Part shown: piece after piece, positions 17,072 to 24,941 of the stretch
Layout: every line of letters starts with the position of its first letter
Numbering within the stretch: position 1 is the stretch's first letter
Assembly (NCBI GenBank): GCA_964423745.1
Contig: CAYRGG010000045.1
Location: 1 to 36,019 of the forward strand
Direction of reading: 5' to 3'
Length of the DNA: 36,019 nucleotides
Source: CAYRGG01 sp964423745
GTDB taxonomy: Bacteria; Pseudomonadota; Gammaproteobacteria; Competibacterales; Competibacteraceae
Made by a program: the position numbers and the translations under genes
Notes under the pieces: generated by a model
What the model was told of the DNA's origin: nothing
What the model saw: the letters and a program-made list of their open reading frames with translations, nothing else
The model's database searches: none

Positions 17072-19072
17072 ATGATGGCCGTAGCAACCCATGAGATGCT
17101 ACGCCCCGGCATTACCCTGGGGCATTATCCAGAACGCCCAGAACCGGAGCAGACTTGGTTAGATCGTGTCACCCTGGCAACTAAATCTTTTTTGCCTAAC
17201 AAACTACTCACAAAAGCCAACCGTCGGAAACTAATTCACAGCATTGATGGCTATGGCCAGTCCCTTAAAGGGTTAAGCGATGCTCAATTACATGAGCAGA
17301 GAGAAGCCTTACGTGCTCGCTTGCGCACTGACGGGTTGTGTCGAGAGCCAGTGCTACAAACGTTTGCTTTAGTGCGCGAGTTGGCGGACCGGGTGCTGGG
17401 TATGCGTCATTTTGATGTGCAGGTGTTGGGCGGTTGGATTTTACTACAAGGTCAGATTGCGGAGATGGAAACCGGCGAAGGAAAAACCCTCACCGCCACC
17501 CTACCCGCTTGCACTGCCGCCTTGGCCGGCATTCCTGTGCATATCATTACCGTCAACGATTACCTGGCGAGCCGGGATGCAGCGCTGATGACGCCCCTAT
17601 ATCAAGCTTTGGGGCTGACCGTGGGGGTCATTAAAACAGAGATGGACCCACCAACACGGCAGGCAGCCTATGCCTGCCATGTCACCTATTGCACCAATAA
17701 ACAACTGGCCTTCGATTATCTACGGGATCAACTCACTCTGGGACCTCAGCAAAACCCCCTTGCTTTTCAATGTGAACGGTTATATAGCAAGCAACCCCGG
17801 ATGGGTCAATTGCTGCTGCGGGGTTTATGTTTTGCCATCGTCGACGAAGCGGACAGCGTGCTCATCGATGAAGCCCGTACTCCACTGATTCTCTCCCAAG
17901 AGAGGGATAGTCAGGCCCAACAACAGCTCTATACGGAAGCCCTTGATCTGGCAAAAAAGCTGCAAGACGGAGTGGATTTTCATATCCACCAACGGGATCG
18001 CTCCCTCACCCTGAGCGAAGACGGCAAAATACGCTTGCAGGATTTGACCCAACATCTGGGCGGTCTGTGGCAAGGTCCGCGACGCCGGGAAGAGTTGATC
18101 TGCCAGGGGTTACGCGCCTTACACCTTTACCGGCGCGATCAGGATTATCTGATCCGGGACGACAAGGTACAGATCATCGATGAGTTTACCGGCCGGGTGA
18201 TGGCGGATCGTTCCTGGGAACGGGGTTTACACCAACTCATCGAAATAAAAGAAAACTGTCCCCTTAGCAAGCAAAAAGAAACCCTCGCCCGGATCAGTTA
18301 CCAGCAGTTTTTTCGCCGTTATCTGCGTCTTGCCGGGATGACCGGCACCGCCCAAGAAGTGGCCAATGAGCTACGCACCGTCTACGGCTTGGAGGTGGTC
18401 AAGATACCGCCTCGGCTGCCCCTGCGACGGGTGCAGTATCCCACGCGGATTTTTCCCACCCAGGACGAAAAATGGCAAGGGGTGGTGGAGCGGGTGCGCC
18501 TATACCATAGTCAGCAACGGCCCGTTCTTATCGGAACCCGTTCCCTAGCCGCCTCGGAACAGATCAGCCATTTTCTGCATGGCGCTGGTCTTCACCATGA
18601 GGTATTAAACGCTCGCCAGGATCTTTTTGAAGCCACCCTCATCGCCCATGCGGGCGAACCCGGTCGTATCACCGTGGCCACCAATATGGCCGGTCGCGGT
18701 ACTGATATTCGTTTGGCAGCTGGCGTCGCCGAACTGGGGGGTTTACATATCATCGCTACCGAGCGTCATGAATCGGGGCGTATCGATCGACAGCTTTATG
18801 GCCGCTGTGGTCGTCAGGGGGAACCCGGCAGCTTTGAATGTTTTCTCTCTTTAGAAGATGACATCGTGATGCGCTATAGCCCCCGTCTACTGCATCGCCT
18901 AGTCAGTCAGTCCGGGGGGAGCGCAGGCTTATTGGGTCGCCATTTAAGTCCCTTTACCTTTTCCTTGGCGCAGCGAGCTGCCGAGCGTCATCACGCTGGA
19001 TTGCGCCGGGATCTTCTCAAATTGGATAAACATCTCGACAATCTATTAGCGTTTTCAGGACGTTCATTGTAA
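17072..19072 (+). CDS. Short SecA-like preprotein translocase ATPase
   Basis: A 666-residue SecA homologue, against about 900 for housekeeping SecA. The DEAD motor is complete: Walker A GEGKT (135-139), VNDYL (161-165), DEAD in IVDEADSVLIDEARTPLI (258-261, where canonical SecA has DEVD), EFTGR (371-375), AGMTGTA, TNMAGRGTDI (537-546), and an arginine-finger segment GRCGRQGE (577-584). ERHESGRID replaces the usual SRRID. It ends about 70 residues after the motor, so most of the helical wing/scaffold part and the zinc-binding tail that contacts SecB are missing. The ATG at 17072 is one base after the previous stop, so it is translationally coupled. It is likely an accessory motor dedicated to this operon. 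Confidence 0.85.
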   Translation: MMAVATHEMLRPGITLGHYPERPEPEQTWLDRVTLATKSFLPNKLLTKANRRKLIHSIDGYGQSLKGLSDAQLHEQREALRARLRTDGLCREPVLQTFALVRELADRVLGMRHFDVQVLGGWILLQGQIAEMETGEGKTLTATLPACTAALAGIPVHIITVNDYLASRDAALMTPLYQALGLTVGVIKTEMDPPTRQAAYACHVTYCTNKQLAFDYLRDQLTLGPQQNPLAFQCERLYSKQPRMGQLLLRGLCFAIVDEADSVLIDEARTPLILSQERDSQAQQQLYTEALDLAKKLQDGVDFHIHQRDRSLTLSEDGKIRLQDLTQHLGGLWQGPRRREELICQGLRALHLYRRDQDYLIRDDKVQIIDEFTGRVMADRSWERGLHQLIEIKENCPLSKQKETLARISYQQFFRRYLRLAGMTGTAQEVANELRTVYGLEVVKIPPRLPLRRVQYPTRIFPTQDEKWQGVVERVRLYHSQQRPVLIGTRSLAASEQISHFLHGAGLHHEVLNARQDLFEATLIAHAGEPGRITVATNMAGRGTDIRLAAGVAELGGLHIIATERHESGRIDRQLYGRCGRQGEPGSFECFLSLEDDIVMRYSPRLLHRLVSQSGGSAGLLGRHLSPFTFSLAQRAAERHHAGLRRDLLKLDKHLDNLLAFSGRSL

Positions 19073-19090
19073 ATATTAAGGACAGCAACC

Positions 19091-19924
19091 ATGTGGTTTA
19101 TAACCTCAAAAACGACGTTTAAAGGACTGATTGGACTTTTTACCCTAATGTCCTATGCAGCCATCGCCCAGCAAGAACTGGATTGTTTGATCGAACCACA
19201 CACCCAAGTGGAGTTAAGTAGTCCTGTGGAGGGGATTTTGGAAAGCGCCTTGGTGGAACGGGGGGATCGGGTGGAAGAGGGTCAGATATTAGGTTATCTG
19301 CGGGCCGACATGGAGCGACTGAATGTGGCGTTGGCTCGCACCCGTTTGGAGATGGAAGACGATATTAAGGCTAAGGAAACCACCTGGGATTTTGGCAAAC
19401 TTAAACAAGCTCGCCACGAGAAATTGTTTAAGAAAAAAATGATTTCTTCCCAGGAACGGGATGAAGTAAAAACCGAAGCCCGGCTTGCCGAGCTTGAGTT
19501 GCAAAAAGCAAAAAGCGACAAACGTCTGCAAGCTCTAGAACTGGAACAAGCCATCGAAAATCTAAAATTGCGCACCCTGCGTAGCCCCATCCGGGGTGTG
19601 GTGGTGGAGCGGCTGGTATCCCCCGGTGAATCGGTGAAAGACAAATCTGTATTCAAACTCGCTCAAATCGATCCCCTGAACGTGGAGGTGATCGCTCCGG
19701 TCACGTTATTCGGCGCCATTAAACCAAACATGCAAGCTAAAGTCATGCCCGAAGAACCCGTAGGCGGCGTTCATCTAGCGGATGTTGAAATCATCGATCA
19801 GGTGATCGACGCTGCCAGCGGCACCTTTGGTATCAGATTGAAACTCTCCAATCCTGATTACAAATTACCGGCGGGCTTAAGTTGCCAAGTGCGGTTTTTG
19901 CCCAGGGTTGCTGATAGCAAATAG
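19091..19924 (+). CDS. Small periplasmic HlyD-type adaptor
   Basis: A 277-residue periplasmic adaptor. A signal peptide ends at about AIA-Q (residue 26). The mature part has one lipoyl half (SSPVEGILESALVERGDRVE), a charged coiled coil (about 75-160, rich in Lys, Glu and Arg), the second lipoyl half (LRSPIRGVVVERLVSPGESV) and a barrel ending near SCQVRFLP. An AAGGA ribosome site sits before the ATG, 18 bp after the SecA-like gene, making it the last gene of the operon. No ABC or RND pump gene accompanies it. It probably partners the two HlyD arms encoded upstream. Confidence 0.82.
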   Translation: MWFITSKTTFKGLIGLFTLMSYAAIAQQELDCLIEPHTQVELSSPVEGILESALVERGDRVEEGQILGYLRADMERLNVALARTRLEMEDDIKAKETTWDFGKLKQARHEKLFKKKMISSQERDEVKTEARLAELELQKAKSDKRLQALELEQAIENLKLRTLRSPIRGVVVERLVSPGESVKDKSVFKLAQIDPLNVEVIAPVTLFGAIKPNMQAKVMPEEPVGGVHLADVEIIDQVIDAASGTFGIRLKLSNPDYKLPAGLSCQVRFLPRVADSK

Positions 19925-19986
19925 TGTGAAGATACTACCTTGCTCATGAAACTTATAAGGACTGAGAATTAGTAAACAGTATACGC

Positions 19987-20253
19987 TTACTCCTTTGACC
20001 GCACCCACTCACGCACCTGCCGCAACCATGCCGTGCGCCGAAGAGTCTGGCTAGCGGCCACTAGTTCGGTCAGTGCTTGATCTGAAACTTTAGGTAACAC
20101 AATACTTTGTGATTTTTTAATGTAGTTGTCGCCGGCTAGCACAGAAATCGTTACGCGCTTACCGTCATAACACCAAACTTCATTAACACCTACTGCAGCA
20201 AACAGCCAACGGCACTGGGTGCAGTAAACAATGTCCACTCGGGGGGTTGGCAT
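19987..20253 (-). pseudogene. SelW-like N-terminus fused to Uma2 C-terminus
   Basis: An 88-residue reading frame. Residues 1-17 (MPTPRVDIVYCTQCRWL) are the start of a SelT/SelW/SelH (Rdx) protein, with the redox CxxC as CTQC. From about residue 18 the sequence abruptly becomes the C-terminal part of a Uma2-type (DUF820) nuclease: AAVGVNEVWCYDGKRVTISV, then ASQTLRRTAWLRQVREWV. Neither domain is complete: the rest of the Rdx fold and the N-terminal two-thirds of Uma2 are gone. The ATG has an AGGAG nine bases upstream, so the fusion may still be translated. It follows mtgA closely on the same strand; a TTG start would overlap the mtgA stop. Confidence 0.7.
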
Positions 20254-20270
20254 GGGTACAGGCTCCTTTG

Positions 20271-21023
20271 TCAAAGCTCTTCAAGATAGGCGATACCGCC
20301 AAGGCGACGCATTTGTTCAAGAATCCAGGCTTGACGTTTACGCACATGTTGTGATGGGGTATTCACTTGGTAAAGCAAAGGGTTTGGCAGGACGGCTGCT
20401 AATAGCGCTGCCTCTTGGCGATTAACCTGTAAAGCTGATTTAGCAAAAAAGCGTTGGCTTGCGGCTTCCACGCCAAAGGTAAGCTTACCCAGCTCGATAA
20501 TATTCAAATAGACTTCTAGTATCCGCTGCTTTGGCCAAAACAACTCTATGAGTAGGGTAAACCAAGCCTCCAAACCCTTGCGTAAAAAACTACGCCCAGA
20601 CCATAAAAAAAGATTTTTCGATACCTGTTGGCTGATAGTGCTGGCACCACGCAAGGGCTTACCCTGAGCGCTTTCTTGCAAGGCAGAACGAATCGCTGCC
20701 ACATCAAAACCCTTATGTTGCGGGAATTTTTGATCCTCGGCTGCTATCACCGCTAAGGCCAATGGTGGGGCGACAGCCTCATAAGCTACCCAGGTGTAGT
20801 CGATCGCCGGTGCTATTTCTTGTCCTGACCGCACCTTATGGAGATAACTCTGCACCATAAAGCTAGATACCGGAGGAGGCATCCATCGCAACAACAACAC
20901 TAACAATAACGACAGTCCTACAAATATCAGGGCTAGCCGAAGAATGAATCCAGCGAACCATTGCAGCCAGGATCGACGGGCAGGCGGATCATTTGTGTCA
21001 GGCGACCAAGTCCACACTTTCAT
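20271..21023 (-). CDS. mtgA: Monofunctional biosynthetic peptidoglycan transglycosylase
   Basis: A 250-residue GT51 enzyme that polymerises lipid II into glycan strands at the periplasmic face of the inner membrane. One N-terminal membrane anchor (about 23-45) precedes the catalytic domain. GT51 motifs are in order: AAEDQKFPQHKGFD with the catalytic Glu96, GASTISQQVSKNLFL, RKGLEAWFTLLIE and ILEVYLNIIELG. No transpeptidase domain follows, which separates it from class A penicillin-binding proteins. Its 3' end abuts the chimeric small gene. Length is normal for MtgA. Confidence 0.93.
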   Translation of the reverse strand: MKVWTWSPDTNDPPARRSWLQWFAGFILRLALIFVGLSLLLVLLLRWMPPPVSSFMVQSYLHKVRSGQEIAPAIDYTWVAYEAVAPPLALAVIAAEDQKFPQHKGFDVAAIRSALQESAQGKPLRGASTISQQVSKNLFLWSGRSFLRKGLEAWFTLLIELFWPKQRILEVYLNIIELGKLTFGVEAASQRFFAKSALQVNRQEAALLAAVLPNPLLYQVNTPSQHVRKRQAWILEQMRRLGGIAYLEEL

Positions 21024-21122
21024 GGCTAATTAATAGGATTCCATAAAACGTAGCAGCGACGGCTATGAAAAATGCTACGCCGCAAACTGTATATGAGGGC
21101 AAAAATAGAATGAATATTACTA

Positions 21123-21137
21123 GCCAACATTGTTGGC
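21123..21137. promoter_or_regulatory. Perfect palindrome GCCAACA-T-TGTTGGC upstream of Cache gene
   Basis: A 15 bp perfect dyad lies in the divergent region between mtgA and the Cache-domain gene, about 120 bp before the latter's start. Its size suits a helix-turn-helix dimer site. No regulator is encoded nearby. It could also be a chance hairpin. Confidence 0.35.
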
Positions 21138-21163
21138 CTCCCAGAAACAGTCTATAGTTCTTT

Positions 21164-21189
21164 GTACGTTGTCAAAAAAGACAGCGTAC
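21164..21189. promoter_or_regulatory. Near-perfect inverted repeat upstream of Cache gene
   Basis: GTACGTTGTC (21164-21173) and GACAGCGTAC (21180-21189) pair over ten positions with one G-T wobble around an A6 loop. It lies 70 bp before the Cache gene ATG, where a promoter or leader would be expected. It could be an operator or a leader hairpin. Confidence 0.4.
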
Positions 21190-21259
21190 CGCGAAAAGCA
21201 AAATTACATCAAAAATCAACTTGCAAAACTAACCATAAAGACTGTAAGGAGGATCCACA

Positions 21260-21757
21260 ATGCATAAAGCGCTAAGTTGCATAAGCGTCTTTATTTTTAT
21301 TTTTACCTGCAATGCATGGGCTGCTGAGGGTGCCACTCCGGATGAAATTATATCCAAGACCCAAGAAGCAGCGGCCCTACTGGAAGAACAAGGAGAAGCT
21401 GGGCTGGACACCTTTAATCAAAGGGATAGCGAATACGTCTGGGCAGATACCTATGTATTTGTTTATGACTGCGAAAAGAATGTTATGGCAGCTCACCCCA
21501 TCAATGCAGACCTAGTCGGCAAAAGTTTGGATGAAATAAGAGACGAAGAAGGTAAACCTTTCTTTGCGGATCTTTGCGCCGCTGGCCAACAACCGGGAGG
21601 CGGTTGGGTAGAATACCAATGGACTAAGCCGGATGAAGAAGGCGCTTTTCGCAAAATCAGCTATGCTCTCCAAGCCGGAGAAGGACCTCTGCAGGCGGGT
21701 GCCGGTGTGTATGACGATAGCTTGACCGTTGCAGAATTAAACGCCATGACCCAGTAG
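21260..21757 (+). CDS. Secreted Cache-domain protein
   Basis: A 165-residue protein with a Sec signal peptide (hydrophobic 7-20, cleavage about AWA-A, residue 21-22) and one single-Cache-type domain. The core TYVFVYDCEKNVMAAHPIN followed by LVGKSLDEIRDEEGKPF is the usual sCache_2 pattern. WVEYQWTKP and a C-terminal strand complete the fold. Cache domains bind small organic ligands; here there is no attached kinase or methyl-accepting module, so it is a free periplasmic binding or sensing protein. A strong AAGGAGG (21246-21252) sits seven bases before the ATG, and a strong terminator follows, so it is a well-expressed single gene. Confidence 0.8.
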   Translation: MHKALSCISVFIFIFTCNAWAAEGATPDEIISKTQEAAALLEEQGEAGLDTFNQRDSEYVWADTYVFVYDCEKNVMAAHPINADLVGKSLDEIRDEEGKPFFADLCAAGQQPGGGWVEYQWTKPDEEGAFRKISYALQAGEGPLQAGAGVYDDSLTVAELNAMTQ

Positions 21758-21780
21758 TAACGTCCCGTTCGATACCTCTA

Positions 21781-21815
21781 ATCCTCATCCTAGCTTTGCC
21801 AGGATGAGGATTTTT
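21781..21815 (+). terminator. Rho-independent terminator after the Cache gene
   Basis: An 11 bp perfect stem (ATCCTCATCCT, 21781-21791, with AGGATGAGGAT, 21801-21811) and a nine-base loop, followed by a T-run (21811-21815). It lies 24 bases past the Cache gene stop and before the convergent cytochrome gene. Confidence 0.85.
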
Positions 21816-21847
21816 GTAACATCCCTTCCTTACCTAAAGAGTGTAGT

Positions 21848-22480
21848 TTATTTCGCTGTGGAAAGACCCTTCGGCAAACTTGCAAAATAGGCAGCCAGAT
21901 CTGCCTGATCTTGTTCCGAAAGGGGCGCAGCCATACCATTCATAATCGCATTTTGGCGTTTTCCTAAATTGTACTCCCGCAAGACTTTACGCAGATAATC
22001 CTCGTATTGTCCGGCTAAGCGAGGATAGATAGCGCTGGCCGGGTCATCTGGATTACCATTGCCGTCCATACCATGACATGCGGCACAGCTTGCTGCCTTT
22101 TCCTTACCAGCGGCTACATTACCCTTAACGGGTTGGGTTTCCGCCGGCAAATCCAAACTTCCCAGATAAACCGCGATATCCGCCATGTCCTCCTCACTGA
22201 GGTTGTAGGAATTAGCATGCATAGTGGGATGGGTGCGTTCACCCGACTTATACTCTTTAAGGGCGGCAAGGACATAATCGGGATTTTGACCCGCTAAGCG
22301 AGGTACATGATAAGTAGGATACACGTTGTTATAGCCGGGCACAGCATGACATCCTCGACAAGTGGAAAATTTCACCCGACCAGCCTCTCGATCACCATCT
22401 AACGCATTGGCAACCGTACTTAACAATAGATAACAAAAAGCAATTACAATTATTTTCATAAAGTCATATTTAGTGTGCAT
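21848..22480 (-). CDS. Di-haem cytochrome c4
   Basis: About 210 residues, with a signal peptide ending near ANA-L and two class I cytochrome c domains. The haem-binding motifs are CRGCH (residues 42-46 counted from the first of two adjacent ATGs) and CAACH (132-136), with candidate axial Met residues in PTMHANSYNLS and NAIMNGMAAPLS. Each half contains YPRLAGQ or VPRLAGQ, as in cytochrome c4, a periplasmic membrane-associated electron carrier between the bc1 complex and terminal oxidases. I use the second ATG because GAGG lies five bases before it; a later ATG (MKIIVIAF) would also give a good signal peptide. Confidence 0.9.
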   Translation of the reverse strand: MHTKYDFMKIIVIAFCYLLLSTVANALDGDREAGRVKFSTCRGCHAVPGYNNVYPTYHVPRLAGQNPDYVLAALKEYKSGERTHPTMHANSYNLSEEDMADIAVYLGSLDLPAETQPVKGNVAAGKEKAASCAACHGMDGNGNPDDPASAIYPRLAGQYEDYLRKVLREYNLGKRQNAIMNGMAAPLSEQDQADLAAYFASLPKGLSTAK

Positions 22481-22648
22481 CATATCCTCATTTGTAGGAC
22501 AATTTTTCAGCTCAAATCATGCCAGAATAAATAATTTTTACGACTTATAAAATCACATTGTATCGAAGTCTAGCATGTCAACACTAGACAAGGCATTTTT
22601 AAACGGCCGTGTTGTACTGATGGATTGCATAGAAAGTCATCTTTCTTG

Positions 22649-23497
22649 TCATTCACTTAGCAATGTTTGATAACCCTCACGATAAGTGGGATAGCGCAAT
22701 TGAAAACCGCTTTCTCGTAACAATTTATTATGACAACGTTTGTTGGCCCGCAGTGCCGTCTCTTCCAATGATGCAGCGTTGAGAACGGTGGGACCTGCCA
22801 CGCCCAACCGCCGCGCCAACCATTGTAATACTTCACACTGGGGCGTAGGCTGGTTATCAACACCCAAATAAAGCGGTTGTGGTTCTATAAGTGCCAGTAA
22901 ATGCTGCAACGCAGCCGCGCAATCATCCCGATGGATACGGTTTGTGTAAAGCGGGGGCGTTTTTATACAGGTGGCCGTGCCGCGCCGTAGGTTATCCAGC
23001 AAGCGTGTACGGCCAGGTCCGTAGATACCGCCAAAGCGAATGACAGTGGCGGGGAAAGGTCCCCGCCATAGGGATTCCTCGCCCTGACGAAGATAACGTC
23101 CTGCAAAACTGGCGGCTTCCGCAGGGGAGGTTTCATCAACCCACTCTCCCTGAGACTGCCCATATACAGAAGTACTGGAAGTAAAAAAGATCCGCTTGAG
23201 GGGTTGTTGCTGGGTGGTTAATACTGCAAGCAGATTATTTATCCCGTCTAGGTAAGCGGCTTGGTAACACGCTTCACTAAAACCACCAGCTGCTGCGGTA
23301 TAAAAAACATAATCCAACTGCTCTGGCAGGTTGAGCAAACTGTCGCGTTGTGATAAATCCCCCAGCAACCCACGGATCGTACTGGGTAGTGTGGCGGGAT
23401 TGCGTTTTAAACCCCAGACCTCATGCCCCGCTTGGTGTAAGCTACTACCCAAAACCGAACCCACATCGCCACAACCAGCAATTAAAATCCGCGCCAT
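22649..23497 (-). CDS. NAD(P)-dependent SDR-family epimerase/dehydratase (YeeZ-like)
   Basis: A 282-residue atypical extended SDR protein. It has a nucleotide-binding GCGDVGS (8-14), SSTSVYGQSQGEWVDETSP as the usual active-site-strand region, and FGGIYGPGR. The classical YxxxK is replaced around GRYLRQGEESL, which is typical of the YeeZ-like atypical subgroup. The substrate cannot be read from the sequence. It is divergent from mutY with only 41 bp between start codons, so the promoters overlap. A weak hairpin (22631-22646) follows the stop. Confidence 0.82.
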   Translation of the reverse strand: MARILIAGCGDVGSVLGSSLHQAGHEVWGLKRNPATLPSTIRGLLGDLSQRDSLLNLPEQLDYVFYTAAAGGFSEACYQAAYLDGINNLLAVLTTQQQPLKRIFFTSSTSVYGQSQGEWVDETSPAEAASFAGRYLRQGEESLWRGPFPATVIRFGGIYGPGRTRLLDNLRRGTATCIKTPPLYTNRIHRDDCAAALQHLLALIEPQPLYLGVDNQPTPQCEVLQWLARRLGVAGPTVLNAASLEETALRANKRCHNKLLRESGFQLRYPTYREGYQTLLSE

Positions 23498-23538
23498 GTT
23501 GTCAATACTCTTGTTGTCAATTGACTATCGATAAACCT

Positions 23539-24594
23539 ATGCATCCCGATGAATTTAGCCAACGTCTATTACGCTGGTTCGACACCTATGGCCGTAAACA
23601 GTTACCTTGGCAGCAAGACCCCAATCCTTATGGAGTCTGGGTATCGGAAATCATGCTGCAACAAACCCAGGTAGCTACGGTCATTCCCTATTATAAAACT
23701 TTTATGGCTCGCTTTCCGGATGTAATTACGTTAGCCAACGCCCCCCTAGATCAGGTGCTCCATCTGTGGTCAGGACTGGGCTACTATGCGCGAGCTCGCC
23801 ATCTGCACCAAGCAGCCAGTATTGTTCAGACCCAGCATGAGGGACAAATACCTCTAGATTTTACGGCGCTCAGGGCGCTGCCGGGTATCGGCCGTTCCAC
23901 CGCTGGGGCTATTCTGGCGCTAGCGACAAATCAACGTCACCCTATTTTAGACGGCAATGTTAAACGAGTGCTTGCCCGCTTTCATGCTATTGAGGGCTGG
24001 CCTGGACAAACCTCTGTGCTCACGACTCTTTGGGAGTTGGCTGAGCGCTATACACCTATGATGCGAGTGGCTGATTATACCCAGGCCATGATGGATCTGG
24101 GCGCATTAGTGTGTAACCGCAGCCGACCTCAATGTCACATATGTCCCCTGATGGAGGGTTGTGTAGCCCATGCTCAAGGGCAGGAAAAAGCCTATCCCAG
24201 CCCCAAACCACGGCGTCAACTGCCCATCCGAAAAACCTGTATGATGATGTTACGCACACCCCAGGGAGAGATATTGTTGGAAAAACGTCCACCCAACGGT
24301 ATCTGGGGAGGGTTATGGAGTTTTCCTGAATGCTCCCTGGAGAGGGATGTGGAAAGCTGGTGCCGTAACTATTTAGGCATCGAGGCGCTGGCAGTTCAGC
24401 CCTGGTCAGTGCTACGGCATACCTTTAGTCATTTTCATCTAGACATTTTACCCTTGCGCGTTACTGTGAAAACCCCGAAACTGACTGTCCAGGAAGAAGC
24501 CCGTTTTGTCTGGTATGACACCCGACACCCCGATGAACGCGGTTTAGCCGCGCCGGTAAAACGATTGTTAATCTTATTATCAAGCGAGTTCTAG
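23539..24594 (+). CDS. mutY: A/G-specific adenine DNA glycosylase MutY
   Basis: 351 residues from the ATG at 23539; a longer upstream reading is rejected because it would run into the divergent gene and lacks MutY homology. The enzyme removes adenine mispaired with 8-oxoguanine. Catalytic E37 (VSEIMLQQTQ) and D138 (ILDGNVKRVL) and the 4Fe-4S cysteines C192, C199, C202 and C208 fall at the same numbers as in the E. coli enzyme. The helix-hairpin-helix is LPGIGRSTAGAIL. The C-terminal third is the NUDIX-like 8-oxoG recognition domain (LEKRPPNGIWGGLWSFPE). It is followed after nine bases by yggX, the conserved partner. Confidence 0.95.
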   Translation: MHPDEFSQRLLRWFDTYGRKQLPWQQDPNPYGVWVSEIMLQQTQVATVIPYYKTFMARFPDVITLANAPLDQVLHLWSGLGYYARARHLHQAASIVQTQHEGQIPLDFTALRALPGIGRSTAGAILALATNQRHPILDGNVKRVLARFHAIEGWPGQTSVLTTLWELAERYTPMMRVADYTQAMMDLGALVCNRSRPQCHICPLMEGCVAHAQGQEKAYPSPKPRRQLPIRKTCMMMLRTPQGEILLEKRPPNGIWGGLWSFPECSLERDVESWCRNYLGIEALAVQPWSVLRHTFSHFHLDILPLRVTVKTPKLTVQEEARFVWYDTRHPDERGLAAPVKRLLILLSSEF

Positions 24595-24603
24595 GAGCAC
24601 ATC

Positions 24604-24876
24604 ATGGCTCGAACAGTACACTGTGTAAAACTCGGTGAAGAAGCCGAGGGACTTGATTTTGCCCCCTATCCTGGGGAATTGGGTAAACGTATTTATAACA
24701 ATGTTTCTAAAGTCGCTTGGCAGCAATGGCTCAAACAACAAACCATGCTGATCAATGAGTACCGGCTCACGCCTATCGAGCCCCAGGCACGAAAATTTTT
24801 AGAAGAACAGATGGAAAAGTTTTTCTTTGGCGAAGGAGCTGCCGTCCCTGAAGGTTATGTACCCCCCAAAGAGTAG
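24604..24876 (+). CDS. yggX: Fe(II)-trafficking / oxidative damage protection protein YggX
   Basis: 90 residues, the full YggX length. It starts MARTVHCVKLGEEAEGLDFA with the conserved Cys7, continues PYPGELGKRIYNNVSKVAW and LINEYRL, and ends MEKFFFGEG. The protein protects iron-sulfur clusters and DNA from oxidative damage. The pairing with mutY, an iron-sulfur glycosylase acting on oxidative lesions, is conserved in gammaproteobacteria. A ribosome site (TAGGAG) overlaps the end of mutY, so the two are cotranscribed. Confidence 0.95.
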   Translation: MARTVHCVKLGEEAEGLDFAPYPGELGKRIYNNVSKVAWQQWLKQQTMLINEYRLTPIEPQARKFLEEQMEKFFFGEGAAVPEGYVPPKE

Positions 24877-24900
24877 TAGCGCTCCTAAGAATAATAATAA

Positions 24901-24934
24901 GAGGAGAAGTCAGAGCTTACTCTGACTCCTCCTC
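24901..24934. terminator. Bidirectional hairpin between convergent yggX and squalene synthase genes
   Basis: GAGGAG and AGTCAGAG pair with CTCTGACT and CTCCTC around a four-base loop, giving 6+8 bp with one mismatch. There is no clean T-tract on either side, only AT-rich flanks. Its position between two converging genes supports a termination role. Confidence 0.5.
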
Positions 24935-24941
24935 TACCTAT

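Noticed and set aside
23350..23538. N-terminal extension of mutY upstream of 23539
   Set aside because: The added 63 residues overlap the divergent SDR gene and have no MutY-like sequence; the ATG at 23539 aligns catalytic residues with E. coli numbering.
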